Assembly: GCA_025094145.1 (NCBI GenBank)
Contig: JALLLS010000029.1
Coordinates: 326,458 to 390,457 of the forward strand
Reading direction: 5' to 3'
DNA: 64,000 nucleotides
Source: Spinellus fusiger
Taxonomy: Eukaryota; Mucoromycota; Mucoromycetes; Mucorales; Phycomycetaceae
Shown here in pieces: positions 1-10,987 of this stretch; position 1 is the first letter of the stretch, and each line of letters starts with the position of its first letter. A model generated the notes under the pieces. The model worked only from the letters and a program-made list of their open reading frames with translations. It made no database searches and was not told where the DNA came from. The translations under genes and the position numbers were made by a program.

Positions 1-2183
1 ATCATATTAGAGCAGAAATGCTCAAACCCCTAGTTCAAGTGCTAGTGCCTCTGTTACATCAGATCTTCACATTGTGTTGGAGATGGTTGTGGACACCTGT
101 GGCCTGGAGAACAGCACAGGTGGTACATATTTACAAAAACAAAGGAGAGCAGGATGACCCTAGTAACTATTGGCCTATTAGCTTGACATCAGTGTTTTGT
201 AAGCTCTTAAAGATGTATAGCTGGGGAGCTCCTTTCAACCATGCCTGTATTGGACATGGCTCAAGGTGGATTTTGCGCTTGTTGTGGAACTCTAGATCAG
301 GCCCTCTGTCTCCACAAACTTATGGGGTTGTACGCTGCCCAAGGATCAGGAGAGCAAGATCCAAAACCTCCAGTTGTCATCTTTCTAGATATTAAAGCTG
401 CATATGATAGTGTGGAACGCTCTGTCATATGGGAGTTGCTGATGCCCTTTGTGTCTCAGCCGTTGCTCTTGCTACTACAGAATTTGTTTGATGACATTGT
501 GGTGAATGTGATTCTGAAAAATGTAGCATCCTGGGACATTGCACCTAAACGAGGAGTCTTACAGGGTAGTATTCTTTCTCCATTCCTTTATTCTATTTTC
601 ATTGATACTCTTCCATGTTTCTTGAGGTTTGCTTTGGTATCCCCAATACTGGTTGGTATGCACCCACCTACCATGGGATGGTCTATTAATCTCTGTGCTC
701 AAAATCCTTTCTCTTTTGCTTCCCCACAGGCAACTGTTCACACATTGCTTGACAAGTTACAGAATTCCCTTTACAATCCTTTTCCTACTTCTACAGTTTT
801 GGATGACTCTTCTGAGTTGTCAGATTCCTCTTACAGTCCGTCTCATGTCACTGTTACTTGGGCTCCTGTGAATTGTTTGTTGTATGCTGATGATGTGGCT
901 CTTATGGGCTGCCCAGAAAATATACATCAAATGCTGGCACTTGCCAAAATTCACTCAACCCTCCTTGGTTACAAATGGAGTCCCTCCAAATGTGAAGTAC
1001 TCAATGCCCCAGCCAATGTGCTGTTTTACCTCTATGGCAATGAGCTTCCAACCTGTGATACTTTCAAGTACCTTGGTATCCCCTTTTCATGTCAAGGTAT
1101 TAACCAAGACGCACTGTTCTCACACTCACAAGTCAAGGCAATTGCAGTAATGCAAAAGCTGAGAGGAATGGGTGTAAACATGTATGGCTTTGGGATTACA
1201 GCAGCCCTAAGAGCGTATACTGTTTTTGTTTGGCCTATTCTTGAGTATGGGTTGGCTAATTGTAATGTCAATAGAATAGGCATCTGCCTGCTACAAATCT
1301 GTCAGTCTGCTTGTCTGAGACTTTGTCTTGCTAGATCTGCTACTGCTAGGTTTGGAACAATCTAGGTTGCCCAATTAGCTGCCCTCCCTAACATATACTC
1401 TTGTTTTTTTATCTGAAAGCCAAATTTGTTGAGTGCACAGCTACCCTTCCTGAAGACACCCTCCTCTGGTGCCTTGTCCCACAACTTGAAGCACCCCAGA
1501 GTAAAGCCAGATGGACTAAGCTACATGGCAATGTACTCTGGCAAAATGCTCAAAGAATAGGATGGGCTCACAACCCTCCTAAGTATCCATTAAGGGTAGC
1601 TTATCTTGAATGTCTTTAAAGTGAAATTACTAGTCTAGTATGTGGCAGGAACCCACTGGTGATGGTAGCCCATGGACTATGTAGACCTGTTTAGGATCCA
1701 ATTCTACTACCATGCATGTGCAAAGAAAGACATTATTTACTAAAATGGAGGATTGCTTGGTTATCACCAACACCTTCAGTTCCTTGCCAATGTGGTCACC
1801 CTTTGGCTAACAGGGACCACTTCCTCACATGCACATTTGTTGACTATGAATGCTCCACATTCTTGTTCTTCCTAGTTCCTGCACCATCACACAACGTTCA
1901 TCCAATTGACAATTGTCTAAATCTTCTGCCACACACAGTTAAGTCTTTTGTTAAATGGCAAAATCTTTGGCCCAGTTTGTTAATACTGCTGCAAGCCATT
2001 GATCAAGCCACGTCTACTCAAGACTTTAAGGTGGAGCCATCAGCTGTTAGCTTGCTCATTGAGGCTGCTGATGGGTGTGTTGAGCAGGAATGCCAATGCT
2101 GCCATGGAGTGCAAAGACTCCTTCAGCAACAGATGCTGTATCCTCACTTCTCCTCCAATCTCTCCTCTACTACCCATTCTTAG
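1..2183 (+). pseudogene. LINE ORF2 relic (subfamily L-d): reverse transcriptase and C-terminal knuckle
   Basis: This is the 3' two thirds of a non-LTR retrotransposon ORF2, cut by the left window edge. Translated pieces lie at 18-395, 241-1365, 1401-1619 and 1716-2183, in shifting frames. Reverse transcriptase blocks are visible in order: an NYWPISLTSV block near 165-200, FLDIKAAYDSVE near 380-415, GVLQGSILSP near 555, and LLYADDVALMG near 880-905 with the YADD catalytic box intact. A C-terminal Cys/His knuckle, CQCGHPLANRDHFLTC, lies near 1780-1835. Compared with the other LINEs here it has a longer insert between GVLQGS and YADD, rich in Ser and Pro. Several frameshifts (near 300, 1350 and 1650) make it non-functional. 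It would have copied LINE RNA by target-primed reverse transcription. Orientation and family are clear; the subfamily name is mine. Confidence 0.85.
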
Positions 2184-2654
2184 CCTGTTTAGCAAAGCTA
2201 CAAGCTGCTATTATGGCTGCTGTATTTGTGTTCTCAGGATGGTCCAAGTTATTTTGAGTATCCCTTGTTGGATTTCGAATTGCCACAAGATGATGGTTAT
2301 CTTTTTGGTGTCCTGGTTTCCTTGCTGACTTTATGACCTTTTGGATGTCTATTCATAATTCTCATTTTACCATCATTTCCACTCATTTTCATTATTTTCC
2401 CCTCATTTCAAGGTTTTATATTCTCTTTTCTTTCTGTTTCCCATTTATTTGCATTATTTTTTTCACTTTTGTATTTGAAGTATTTATATGTTTATTCTTA
2501 TTTTTTCCAAAAGTTCTCATAGGGTGGCTGATATGCCCAATGTGCAAATAGCAAACCACACCCAAAAAATAAAAAATACTTTGAACTGTATAATCTTATT
2601 ATTCCAAACAGTATACTTTTGCTTAAGGATTTCAAACAATTATTTTTCCTAACA
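2184..2654 (+). other. T-rich 3' tail of LINE L-d and junction to Ty3 relic
   Basis: This is non-coding, pyrimidine-rich DNA that follows the L-d ORF2 and resembles a LINE 3' untranslated region. An AATAAAAAATAC stretch near 2568 looks like a polyadenylation signal or LINE tail. I see no gene. The next recognisable unit is the Ty3 gag at 2655. Confidence 0.45.
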
Positions 2655-3413
2655 ATGAACATAACTGCCCAAAAATTCTTTGCTAAGCAAGCATCCATCT
2701 TCACTGGCAATATTGAGTCCATGGACATTGAGTCTTGGATGGATGAGATGGCTGAATGGGAAAAGAGCTTCTTTGACCAACTGAGCCCTTTCATTGTAAC
2801 AAAGCTCCTTAAGACCAAGCTAGTTGGCAAGGCTGCCAAGTCAGTAGAGACAAGTCTCCACAAAACACCTGATAGCCTTTATAACACTCTGTGCAAAAGC
2901 TTCCTAGTCCATGGGTACAAGATCCAACTGATAATCAAGCTTTCAGAGGGACAATGCTTTGAACAACACTTCCCTACCAGTTGCATAGAAGAAGCCATGA
3001 GAATATACAAGATTCTGGGATCTTCTGACAGTGCAGCATATGCAGTGGCAACTGCTCTTAGCAAGGCCTTCCCTATCACTTGGGCATACACAGGCATGGC
3101 TCCCAGCTGAGTGACAGAGGCAAACTTTGAAGCTACTTTGAACAAGTTTTCAGAGTATGCTGAAGTCACACCCTCTGCAGTGTTGGCATTAGCCCCTGAA
3201 TCCCAAGAACTCAGTAGGCAAGCCCCTGAACCAAGAAACATGGTGGACCAAGCACAAGCCCAACAACACCCCTCCAGGTCTGCCATGAGAAGGAAAAGAA
3301 ACAAAGACTATGCAGCCAAAAATCAAGAGCTCAAGAAGAAGATTGAAGCTCTAAGCATGCAGGTGAAGGCTTTAACCACCCAGATGAGCAAAGGCTCTTT
3401 GGGAAAAGCCTAA
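2655..3413 (+). pseudogene. Ty3-like Gag relic
   Basis: A capsid-like polypeptide begins MNITAQKFFAKQ at 2655. It runs through a hydrophilic helical region with a SWMDEMAEWEKSFFDQLSPF segment near 2735-2795. An in-frame TGA at 3108 is followed in the same frame by about 100 residues ending in a basic, coiled-coil-like tail (RRKRNKDYAAKNQELKKKIEAL). No CCHC zinc knuckle is visible. The size and its place just upstream of protease and RT relics support Gag of an LTR retrotransposon, which would have assembled the cytoplasmic particle. The family assignment rests on context, because Gag is poorly conserved. Confidence 0.6.
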
Positions 3414-3469
3414 GCATTACTTCATCCTCCTCACCCTTAGTAATAGGCTCTTTTGAATTAAATAAAAGT

Positions 3470-4799
3470 GTGTCTATTTTCAGGGGTAGCAAGTGTCACC
3501 ATAATAAGAGGAAGAGTTCAACACATTGGGTAACTCTCCCAGAAGCCTCAATTGAAGGAAAAAGAGTTCATGCAGTAGCCAATCAAGGAGCAGCTGCCAA
3601 TTTAGTTACAAAAGAGACTGCAGATTGCTTGGGCTTGCATATTAAGACAGAATCACTACCAAAGCTCCAATCTCTGTGGGACCCCACAACATACACTACC
3701 TATGGCCAAGAAAATGCCAAGCTAAAGATCAACAATGGTCCTGGCTGCTGGACTAATCTTGTGGTCATTGACTTCAAAACAGAATAGGACATACTCATTG
3801 TTGCCAAAACACTAGACGCCATGGGTATCCTCCTACAAAGTACAGCCATTGGAAAAAGACTTACAATGAAGCCCACATACAAAGCTGATACAGAATCAGG
3901 GGGTGATATCTCTACTGGTGGAGATGTACCACAAAAATGTCTTGTAGTACAAAGAAAGATGCTGGTGTCTCAGGGGTTGCTTGAATGGTATTTTACCCCA
4001 CAACAGGACAAAGAGTTCAAAAAATATGATGCAATGTACCCTGATGTAGACAGTAAAAGCATAGAAAAACAACTCACAACACACAGTGATGATCAAACAA
4101 ACAAACTACTACTAGATGCCATCTTTCCCTACAGAGCTGCACTGAGAGAATACCCCAGTGAATGTCCACCCCCTATGGCCTATGCTCCAATAGTTCCACC
4201 AATGAGAAAAGATGCATAATTACTTTTTGTCACACAATACATGCTCTCAGAGACTGCCTATGACTCTAGAGAAGAGTTTGTCAAAAAGTGCATTGAATAT
4301 GGTATTGATGAGCCAAGCCAAGCCAAGCACATGCCCAAGTCCAAATTTTCTCTGTAGAAAAACCAAGAACCACAGACAGAAGAGTCTTGTTTGATGACAG
4401 CTCTAACAGCTCAATTAACATGACAAAGGTAAGACTCCAACTCCCTACACCAATGGAACATGCTCTGTTTGTCAGAGATAAAAAGATCCTGACCTCACTG
4501 GATCTTACATCATTTTTTATGGCTATATGCCTAGATCAGACTGTGAGAGATTACTGGACCTTTGATGGTGGCAGTGTTGGAAAGCTAAGGACAAAATGTC
4601 TAGTCCAGGGAAACTCCAAATCTCATACTATAGCCCAAGCATTCCTACAACATGTACTGTCCAAAGCAGAAGGCATTGAAAAGAATCTTTTGATTTACAT
4701 TGACAACATCTATCTGAAATCTACTGCTTGCAATGTCCTTGACCACATACAAGACATTACAGAAATAATGCACTGTTTAGCAGATGCAAACTTGCTCAT
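3470..4799 (+). pseudogene. Ty3-like protease-RT relic
   Basis: Pieces at 3470-3787, 3821-4219, 4212-4394 and 4387-4799 carry an aspartic-protease-like segment and then an RT segment. The protease active site, expected as D-T/S-G-A, reads AVANQGAAANLV near 3570-3605, so the catalytic Asp is lost. The RT part has ILTSLDLTSFFMAICLDQTV near 4490-4545 (first catalytic Asp present) and LLIYIDNIYLKS near 4690-4720, where YIDD has become YIDN. Stops at 3785, 4217 and about 4355 and frame changes break the reading frame. The relic ends abruptly at solo LTR D at 4800. It may belong to the same lineage as gypsy-2 at 37911, but the two do not overlap enough to prove it. Confidence 0.65.
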
Positions 4800-5187
4800 T
4801 GTAATAACTAGTTTGTTCTTGAAAAATTATGAAAGTAATTTGGGCATCACCAATGGTCTTGTCCCAGACAAACTCATTAGTCTACAATTTGTCTCAACCA
4901 TTATAAGTCTTTCTTTTCCTGCTCTTATCTTTGTCTTGGCTTTTGTTATAATCATTAAATTGTTTTATTAAATAATATAGAATTAGATCACAGTGTAGAA
5001 CACTCTGGTATAAATACTTGACTCATTGTTAAAATAAAACAATATTCTGATATCTGTTTCCTTTTCATACTCTGTCTTTGTCTTCTCTTGTCTCCTACCT
5101 TTGTTTTCTTCTTGTTCTTTTACCTGTTCTAATGCACAACACCTAGTACCTCTGCTTCTTTCCTCTGCCCCAACCCTGATCCTTACA
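4800..5187 (+). mobile_element. Solo LTR, family D copy 1
   Basis: It starts TGTAATAACTAG and ends ATCCTTACA, and is closely similar along its length to 54527-54903 and to the reverse complement of 14564-14942. TATA-like TATAAATACTTG and an AATAAAAC stretch give plus orientation. Flanking 5-mers (CTCAT on the left, AAGTA on the right) do not match, so one side has been rearranged, probably by the neighbouring AT-rich element. Confidence 0.8.
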
Positions 5188-5188
5188 A

Positions 5189-5564
5189 AGTACTATTCAT
5201 ATTTCAATAATAGAATATATATCTTTTAAGTGTATAATAGTATCTAATAATAATCAATATATAGAAAAAATCTTTATATTCTTTATAATTTTTAAATAAT
5301 AAAAGATAATCTAAGAATATTTTTATCTGAAATAATCTAATTTATCTATTAAACATATAATATCCCAGTACAGTTTTTTCTATTGCTTGTCAATACAATT
5401 ATTTTTTATTATTAAATAGAAACCCTATTTCCAGATCACTTTAATTTAAGTAATTTTATGTAAATTAATATATTCTAATAATTATAATAAATAAAATATA
5501 TATTATCATTATAAGGTAGTATTGTTATGTTTTAATTCACTTATCTAAATAGGAATAGTGCCTC
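5189..5564. repeat. AT-rich repeat C, copy 1
   Basis: It starts AGTACTATTCATAT and ends AATAGGAATAGTGCCTC. It matches 7930-8299 and 59863-60270 over its length, and matches the outer end of 14383 onward in reverse complement. The two ends are imperfect inverted repeats (TACTATTC against GCACTATTC). Together with copy 2 in direct orientation it brackets the DDE transposase at 6558-7843. Confidence 0.7.
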
Positions 5565-6557
5565 TTGATTTAATAAAATTTAATAACCCTTCAGTAAAAC
5601 TCTATTATATTCTGACCTTGTTACAGGTATCACTTTCTTAAAGTTCTTAATTATTATAACTTGTTTTTATTAATATTGATACTATATTTTTAATGAATCT
5701 TGTATTAAGTTATTTATATTAGTTTTTATGCTGAATATAACAATATAAATACCTTAATAATTGGTTTGTATTATTTTACATTTTATAATATTCATCCTTA
5801 GGATATACTTTATTAATTTCTTATAAACAATACATTTAATAAAAACAAAATTTACTATAATAATATATATTCACATATTTTTTTTATAATAAATGATGTA
5901 TAAATGCTTTGATTGCATTTTACTGTAATGATAATAACATTAAAATTGAAAAAATCTATAAAGAAAAAAAAGGGATCAATAATAAATAGATTCATTTAAT
6001 TAACTATAATCATATTTTTGAAAAAATATAGTTCCCTTTATTAATATCACTCCAAATAATAATCATTTATTAATATTTTAAATAAGTTTGTGCATGGGTA
6101 TATCAAAAATCTGATTAATTCATTAAAAAGATATTATTATTACTAGGTATATAATAACTAACTTTTAATATTAACTCTATAAACAATTAAATTTTACTAA
6201 TAAAAATACAGAATTTGTAAAATAATCAATAATTATAATTTACTATTTATATATGAATAGATACTAAAAACAGACATATATTAAAATAATAAATTTAAAT
6301 TTGTATAAAAATTAATCTACTATTGGTATTATGGTTATATAGTATAAATTTCTATAAAATAAGTAGATCTGTAAATAATTAGCCTTTTATATGTAATAAG
6401 AAAAAGATTATAATAAGAAAAAGATTATAGAAAATTTATCTTTCTTTTAGTTGTTTTTCATATTAAACCAAACATCTATTAATTTCAAACACTGATAAAT
6501 GTTAAAATTATTGTTTGTTAACTTTATTATTTAATATATTATATAGAATTTAAATTA
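5565..6557. other. Very AT-rich spacer inside the C/DDE element, no gene seen
   Basis: This is about 1 kb of extremely AT-rich sequence with no open frame of interest. A local duplication of AGAAAAAGATTATAATA is visible near 6405-6430. It lies downstream of the minus-strand transposase and is probably non-coding DNA of the same element. Confidence 0.5.
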
Positions 6558-7843
6558 TTACATTATAACATCATTATCATCAATAATAACACTTGCAACT
6601 TTTTTTGATAATTTTACTTTTTTTCTATTATCAGAATCAGATAAAGATATTTTTAATATTTCTTCTTGTAATTTTGTAATATCATTGTGATTAGCATTGT
6701 ATAAAATTTCTTCTATATCAATATCTTCATTATCTCCTCCTTTATTTTTATATTTAAAATCAAAATCATTATTAAACCAAAACTTATAATGCTCATATAT
6801 TGGTATATTAAACTTATTAGAAAATATAATTATATTTCTTAATAGATTAACTATTTTGTATTGTAAATTATACATTTTTATATTTGAAGTCTTACTAACT
6901 GTTTTAGTATTATTAAATTTCTCAAACTTATTACCAATATCCAAAAATACTGTTTTTATTTTAGATCTAAAACTTCTAAATATCTTATTGAATAAAATTC
7001 TATCTTGGGTCATTTCAATATTTCTAAATTTTCTATATGGATAAATAAAATTTTGCCTACAAAATTTATTGTTTTTTCTAAAAAATCTTCAATATAATAA
7101 TTATATCCACTATCAAATGCTAGGCAATCAGCTTTATTTATAATCTTTGTTTTCATCTTCAGAAATATATTACTATCAACATTGTCTTTACAATATTTAC
7201 TGGTTGATACTGTAACTACTATATCATTAATATCTGTTTTTACCTGTGTTCTTACACCAGAATTCTTAAATTTAAAAGAATATAATTCTTTCTTATGAAT
7301 ATTTACATTCTGGTATTGTAGTCTACTATCATGGCCATCAAGCATTAAAGCTACATGCTTAAACCCAGTTGGATTATACAATTGAGCACATAAAATTCTT
7401 AATTTCAAGCTAGAAAACATTGTAAGTAGTATTTGATCAACTCTTTTATTCATAATATTTGCTTCATCTCCACCCCAAAAATCATTATATATAGCATAAT
7501 AACTAGAGTATGGTATTATTTTCCTTATATCTAATAAAGTAACACCATATAATAATTGATATAATATTAATATACCTTTATCAACCAATTTATATGCCCC
7601 ATCTTTATAATCTCTAATAGCAAAAAAGGTATTAAGAAAAAAAAATACAGATATGAATCCTAATTTATTAAGAACCCTTTCCCTAATGGTTTTTATACCA
7701 GGAATTTCTTTTAATTTTGTTCTGTGGTAATATTTCTTGTTAATTATATTATAACTATCATCAACAAAAGACCAATATGTAGAATAAATATCAGCTATTT
7801 TTTCTTCAATATTCTTAAAAATCTTCTTATTACTATAGCTCAT
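6558..7843 (-). pseudogene. DDE_Tnp_4 / PIF-Harbinger-like transposase, split in two frames
   Basis: The first frame runs 7843 to 7010 (ATG at 7843; upstream of it only a TTG could start). The second starts MTQDRILF at 7013 and ends at 6558. They overlap by ATGA, so either a one-base shift split one protein or the two are coupled. The first Asp is in LMLDGHDSRLQY (7339-7328) and the second in LAFDSGYNYY (about 7114). The third catalytic Glu is expected in the RSxIExxF block, but the sequence reads RSKIKTVF with Lys at about 6956. Catalytic activity is therefore doubtful. Codon use is extremely AT-rich, unlike the LINEs around it. Family assignment comes from the DGHD, DSGY and FRSKI pattern; it would cut and paste the element DNA in the nucleus. 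Confidence 0.65.
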
Positions 7844-7929
7844 ATTTATTTTAATACTAAAATTCAATTATTTTTAATTAATAAAATTTTATTACCAACT
7901 ACTATTTTAAGCTTTTATCATTTGTAAAA

Positions 7930-8299
7930 AGTACTATTCATATCTTAATAATAAAATATATATCTTTTGAGTTATTCTATTTATTTAATAATAATTAATT
8001 TATAAAAAACTTTCTTTAAATAGTATTATGATCTTTAGATAGAAAAAAATACTTTAAAATATTTGTTATCTGAAGTATTATATAATTATTTGTTAAAAAT
8101 ATACATATCTTTATTTTTTTCTATTGCTTATTAATACAATTATTATTAAATAGAAAAGCTATCTCCAGACATTATAAATTTAAGTAATTCTATTTAAATT
8201 AAAAATTTTATAATAATTATAATAAATAAAATATATATTATCATTATAAGGTAGTATTGTTATGTTTTAATCTACTTATCTAAATAGGAATAGTGCCTC
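7930..8299. repeat. AT-rich repeat C, copy 2
   Basis: Direct-orientation partner of copy 1 at 5189, with the same termini. Its right end abuts a truncated LTR B at 8300, so it probably inserted into that LTR. Confidence 0.7.
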
Positions 8300-8706
8300 A
8301 GTGTCTATATTACTACCTTATGATAGTATTAATAACTGCCACCTTATGGTTGGCTCATATGTTTTACTTAGTTGTAGTATTATTAGATTCAACCCTATGG
8401 TTGGTTCCTGGGATAAACACTCCATTATTGAAACCATTAATTATTATGAGTCTTTACTCAATTGACTCTAATAGGTCAATATTGTTCTGTTAGGATTATT
8501 AATGAAGATGGCTCTTGCTAAGTGTCCAATAGTACACTGAGCTTTAGAAGGTGATTTGTAGCTACAACCAATCAGTGAGATGATACAGAGATGTACTATG
8601 TTACTTGTGTGCACTCAAGCTTTCATAGAGTATTCTGAATGTCACAGCACACTACTCATGTTGACTTATTCATAGAGAATCTTTGGATTGAAGTCAGAAC
8701 ATGACA
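8300..8706 (-). mobile_element. LTR B fragment (5' part, reversed)
   Basis: It matches the U3-side portion of LTR B (compare 19600-20001) in reverse orientation and ends in the B terminus CATGACA at 8706. The U5 side (TGAGATTG end) is missing, cut by repeat C. Confidence 0.8.
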
Positions 8707-9706
8707 CTAGACTAGTCTTTGGTAGTGTCTATCACCTCCTTCTATTGTTTCTCTTTGTTAATAATGGCACATTATCTTGCTCAGTTATGTTCATCTTGAC
8801 AAATACTCAAGTATTATATTATATATGCAGTGTGGGAAATAACAAAAGGAAGGAAATATCAAAACAAATAATAATTTTTCTTTCTTTATTCTGGTGATGT
8901 ATACACTAGCCTCCACATAAAATTCACAAGTCAAAATTCACAAGTCAAACAATTAACACTATTTGCCTTGAGCCTAAAGTCCAGTATTAGAAACAATACC
9001 TTGTTTCCACTAAGTACTATTGCTAATACCAGTTACAATGAGATAATTGAGGTGATTATAGATATTGATTCAATAAATAAATGCACTTTTCTTAATATAA
9101 GTAAGTTTGGTTCTATTTTATGGACAAAGATTACTAGAGTTAATTCAGTGTGTTCTATAATAAATCTTTCTTAAGCAGTGCTATACTGCAAATATTGTGG
9201 ACTTATGGATAACACATTATGTTAAACAATAAATGCAGTGACTGAGTTGTAATTTTGGGATGATTCTTGTTCTATGTCTTGTCTTTACAGCCAATTCTAT
9301 ACTTTTTAATTACAGTCAATTATCTTTGTTCTGATAGGCAGGCAGAGTTTGAAATCAAACATCTGGACAACAAAAAGGCATTTTCAAACACATTAGCCAA
9401 TCATAAAAAGATTTTGATTTTATCCTCAGAATATTTCCTTTTATATCCCAAAAATCTTCTGGTGTGTAGTGTGTGAATTTTTTTTTTCATTAAGTGTATA
9501 AATAATTTTGAGAAATACTGTATGTGTTATAAAGTAAGAGTTTATAAACATTTTGTCAAAGCTGTAAGGGACTACTGGAAACAGGTAGGAAAAGTGTACT
9601 AGGTATTGTGGATATAAGATGATATATGGTAGATAGTATAGCTGATAGCTGATATCAGAATGGAGATTTATTATAACAATTGGTCATATGATTGTTTCTA
9701 TGGTAC
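8707..9706. other. Unclassified repeat-derived region without a supported gene
   Basis: No convincing coding region. A 13-bp direct repeat AAATTCACAAGTC occurs twice at about 8921-8950. The stretch 8968-9174 can be read as a short peptide with EIIEVIIDIDS, weakly resembling the N-terminus of the Tc1-like protein near 54920; this is tentative. Sequence at about 9565-9640 resembles 21580-21640 in reverse orientation, so part of the region is an old dispersed repeat, perhaps an LTR related to family D. Confidence 0.35.
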
Positions 9707-9960
9707 TGTTGTAATCATGAAGACAATGGTAGCAGTCACAGACCAATTATTAAGTTGTCTCCTTTCTACAATGTAATTCATAGTTAAGACACTGCATATT
9801 AAAGTCTACTGAACAGGCCATTATTTGACAAGCATCCTAAAACAGTAATAGATCATATTCAGTACACAGCCACTTGTCTATTTAGTATAAATAGACATGT
9901 CAAAATTGTTTAAATAAAAGTATCTTGTTGAGTCTGATTAATTCCCTTTTGAATTTAATA
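9707..9960 (+). mobile_element. Solo LTR, family A copy 1 (TSD GGTAC)
   Basis: It starts TGTTGTAATCATG and ends GAATTTAATA, where the other copies end in ACA. It is flanked by GGTAC on both sides (9702-9706 and 9961-9965), a 5-bp target-site duplication. TATA-like AGTATAAATAGAC and AATAAAAGTATC give plus orientation. No internal region of this element is present, so it is a product of LTR-LTR recombination. Confidence 0.92.
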
Positions 9961-10224
9961 GGTACTATCCAATTACAAAGTGAAATATGCTATACAGATA
10001 ATAAAGGATTGTATGATCAGTGATATAGAAGTGATGCAAAATAAAGGAGTGATATTGATGGTAGGAAAAATGGTGTAAAATAAGGAGTGTTCAAATTAGG
10101 TCATCACAAAAGCATTAAAATAAGAATTTTGGTGCCAACTATAGCATTATACACTTAAATAATGAACCACTTTACTTAATAAAAACTAACTTTGTTCTGT
10201 TGCTTATTTTGAATAAGCACAAAA

Positions 10225-10298
10225 TGATTTCTGCCAGACTTGAACTGGCGACCGTCTGTGTGTTAGACAGACGTGATAACCAACTACACCAAGAAACC
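10225..10298 (-). tRNA. tRNA-Val(AAC)
   Basis: The minus strand folds as a cloverleaf: acceptor GGTTTCT with AGAAATC (one G:T), D arm TGGTGTAGTTGG serving as A box, anticodon loop CTAACAC giving AAC, T arm with GGTTCAAG-type B box and discriminator A. No intron is seen. Its 5' end at 10298 directly abuts LINE L-c, whose first ten bases (10299-10308) are separated from the rest by an LTR E insertion. The pairing is complete, so it is probably functional. Confidence 0.9.
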
Positions 10299-10308
10299 AC
10301 TAATCTTT

Positions 10309-10697
10309 TGTCGTTCCCTAATTTGGATTCAATACTTTTAAACCTGGAGGTATGTGCACAGAGTGGAATAGCTAGTGGTTCTTGGTTTGGACTGAAGCCC
10401 ACGTAGATCAAAGAGGAAGAATAAAAGAGAAGATAGAAGATAATGTTTATTCATTGAATTCACTTGATTATTTATACTAAATTCTACAGTGTACAATTGC
10501 ACATACATGTCTTGGCTTTATGTTCTCTTCACAGTGAACATGTTAAGCCAAGACACTATATTGCATTAGTATTTATCTTATTAATTATATTATATTATCT
10601 GTGTGTATCCACACAGGATAATGTGTGTTTCAAAAAGGGAAGACATGTGCAGCCAATAGTATTACTCTATTTGACAGGACAGTGTCTAGCACAGACA
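10309..10697 (-). mobile_element. Solo LTR, family E (E2 type), TSD CTTT
   Basis: It starts TGTCGTTCCC and ends GCACAGACA, flanked by CTTT on both sides (10305-10308 and 10698-10701), a 4-bp duplication. It closely matches 50489-50877. The TATA and AATAAA-like signals read on the minus strand. It sits 10 bp upstream of tRNA-Val, inside the LINE leader. Confidence 0.88.
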
Positions 10698-10987
10698 CTT
10701 TCTCTGCTATTCCACACTTTTTATTTCATTCTCAGCCAAATCTTACAACTTGTTTTCAGAATTGGCTCATCTTTGGACACAACATACATCAGTCTCCAAC
10801 ACACCTGAATCCGTTTTTACTTTTAATGGATCCATTCTATCCATAAAGATATCCACTTTTCTAATTTTTGACCCTCCAAGACCACCATACAGCAACACAG
10901 CAAACTTTTCACCTCGCCCGTCGCCCCTTTAAATGGTTGGCACCAGCAAGTCACGTGACGCCGACACTGAAGCCTGTAGATAGGCTT

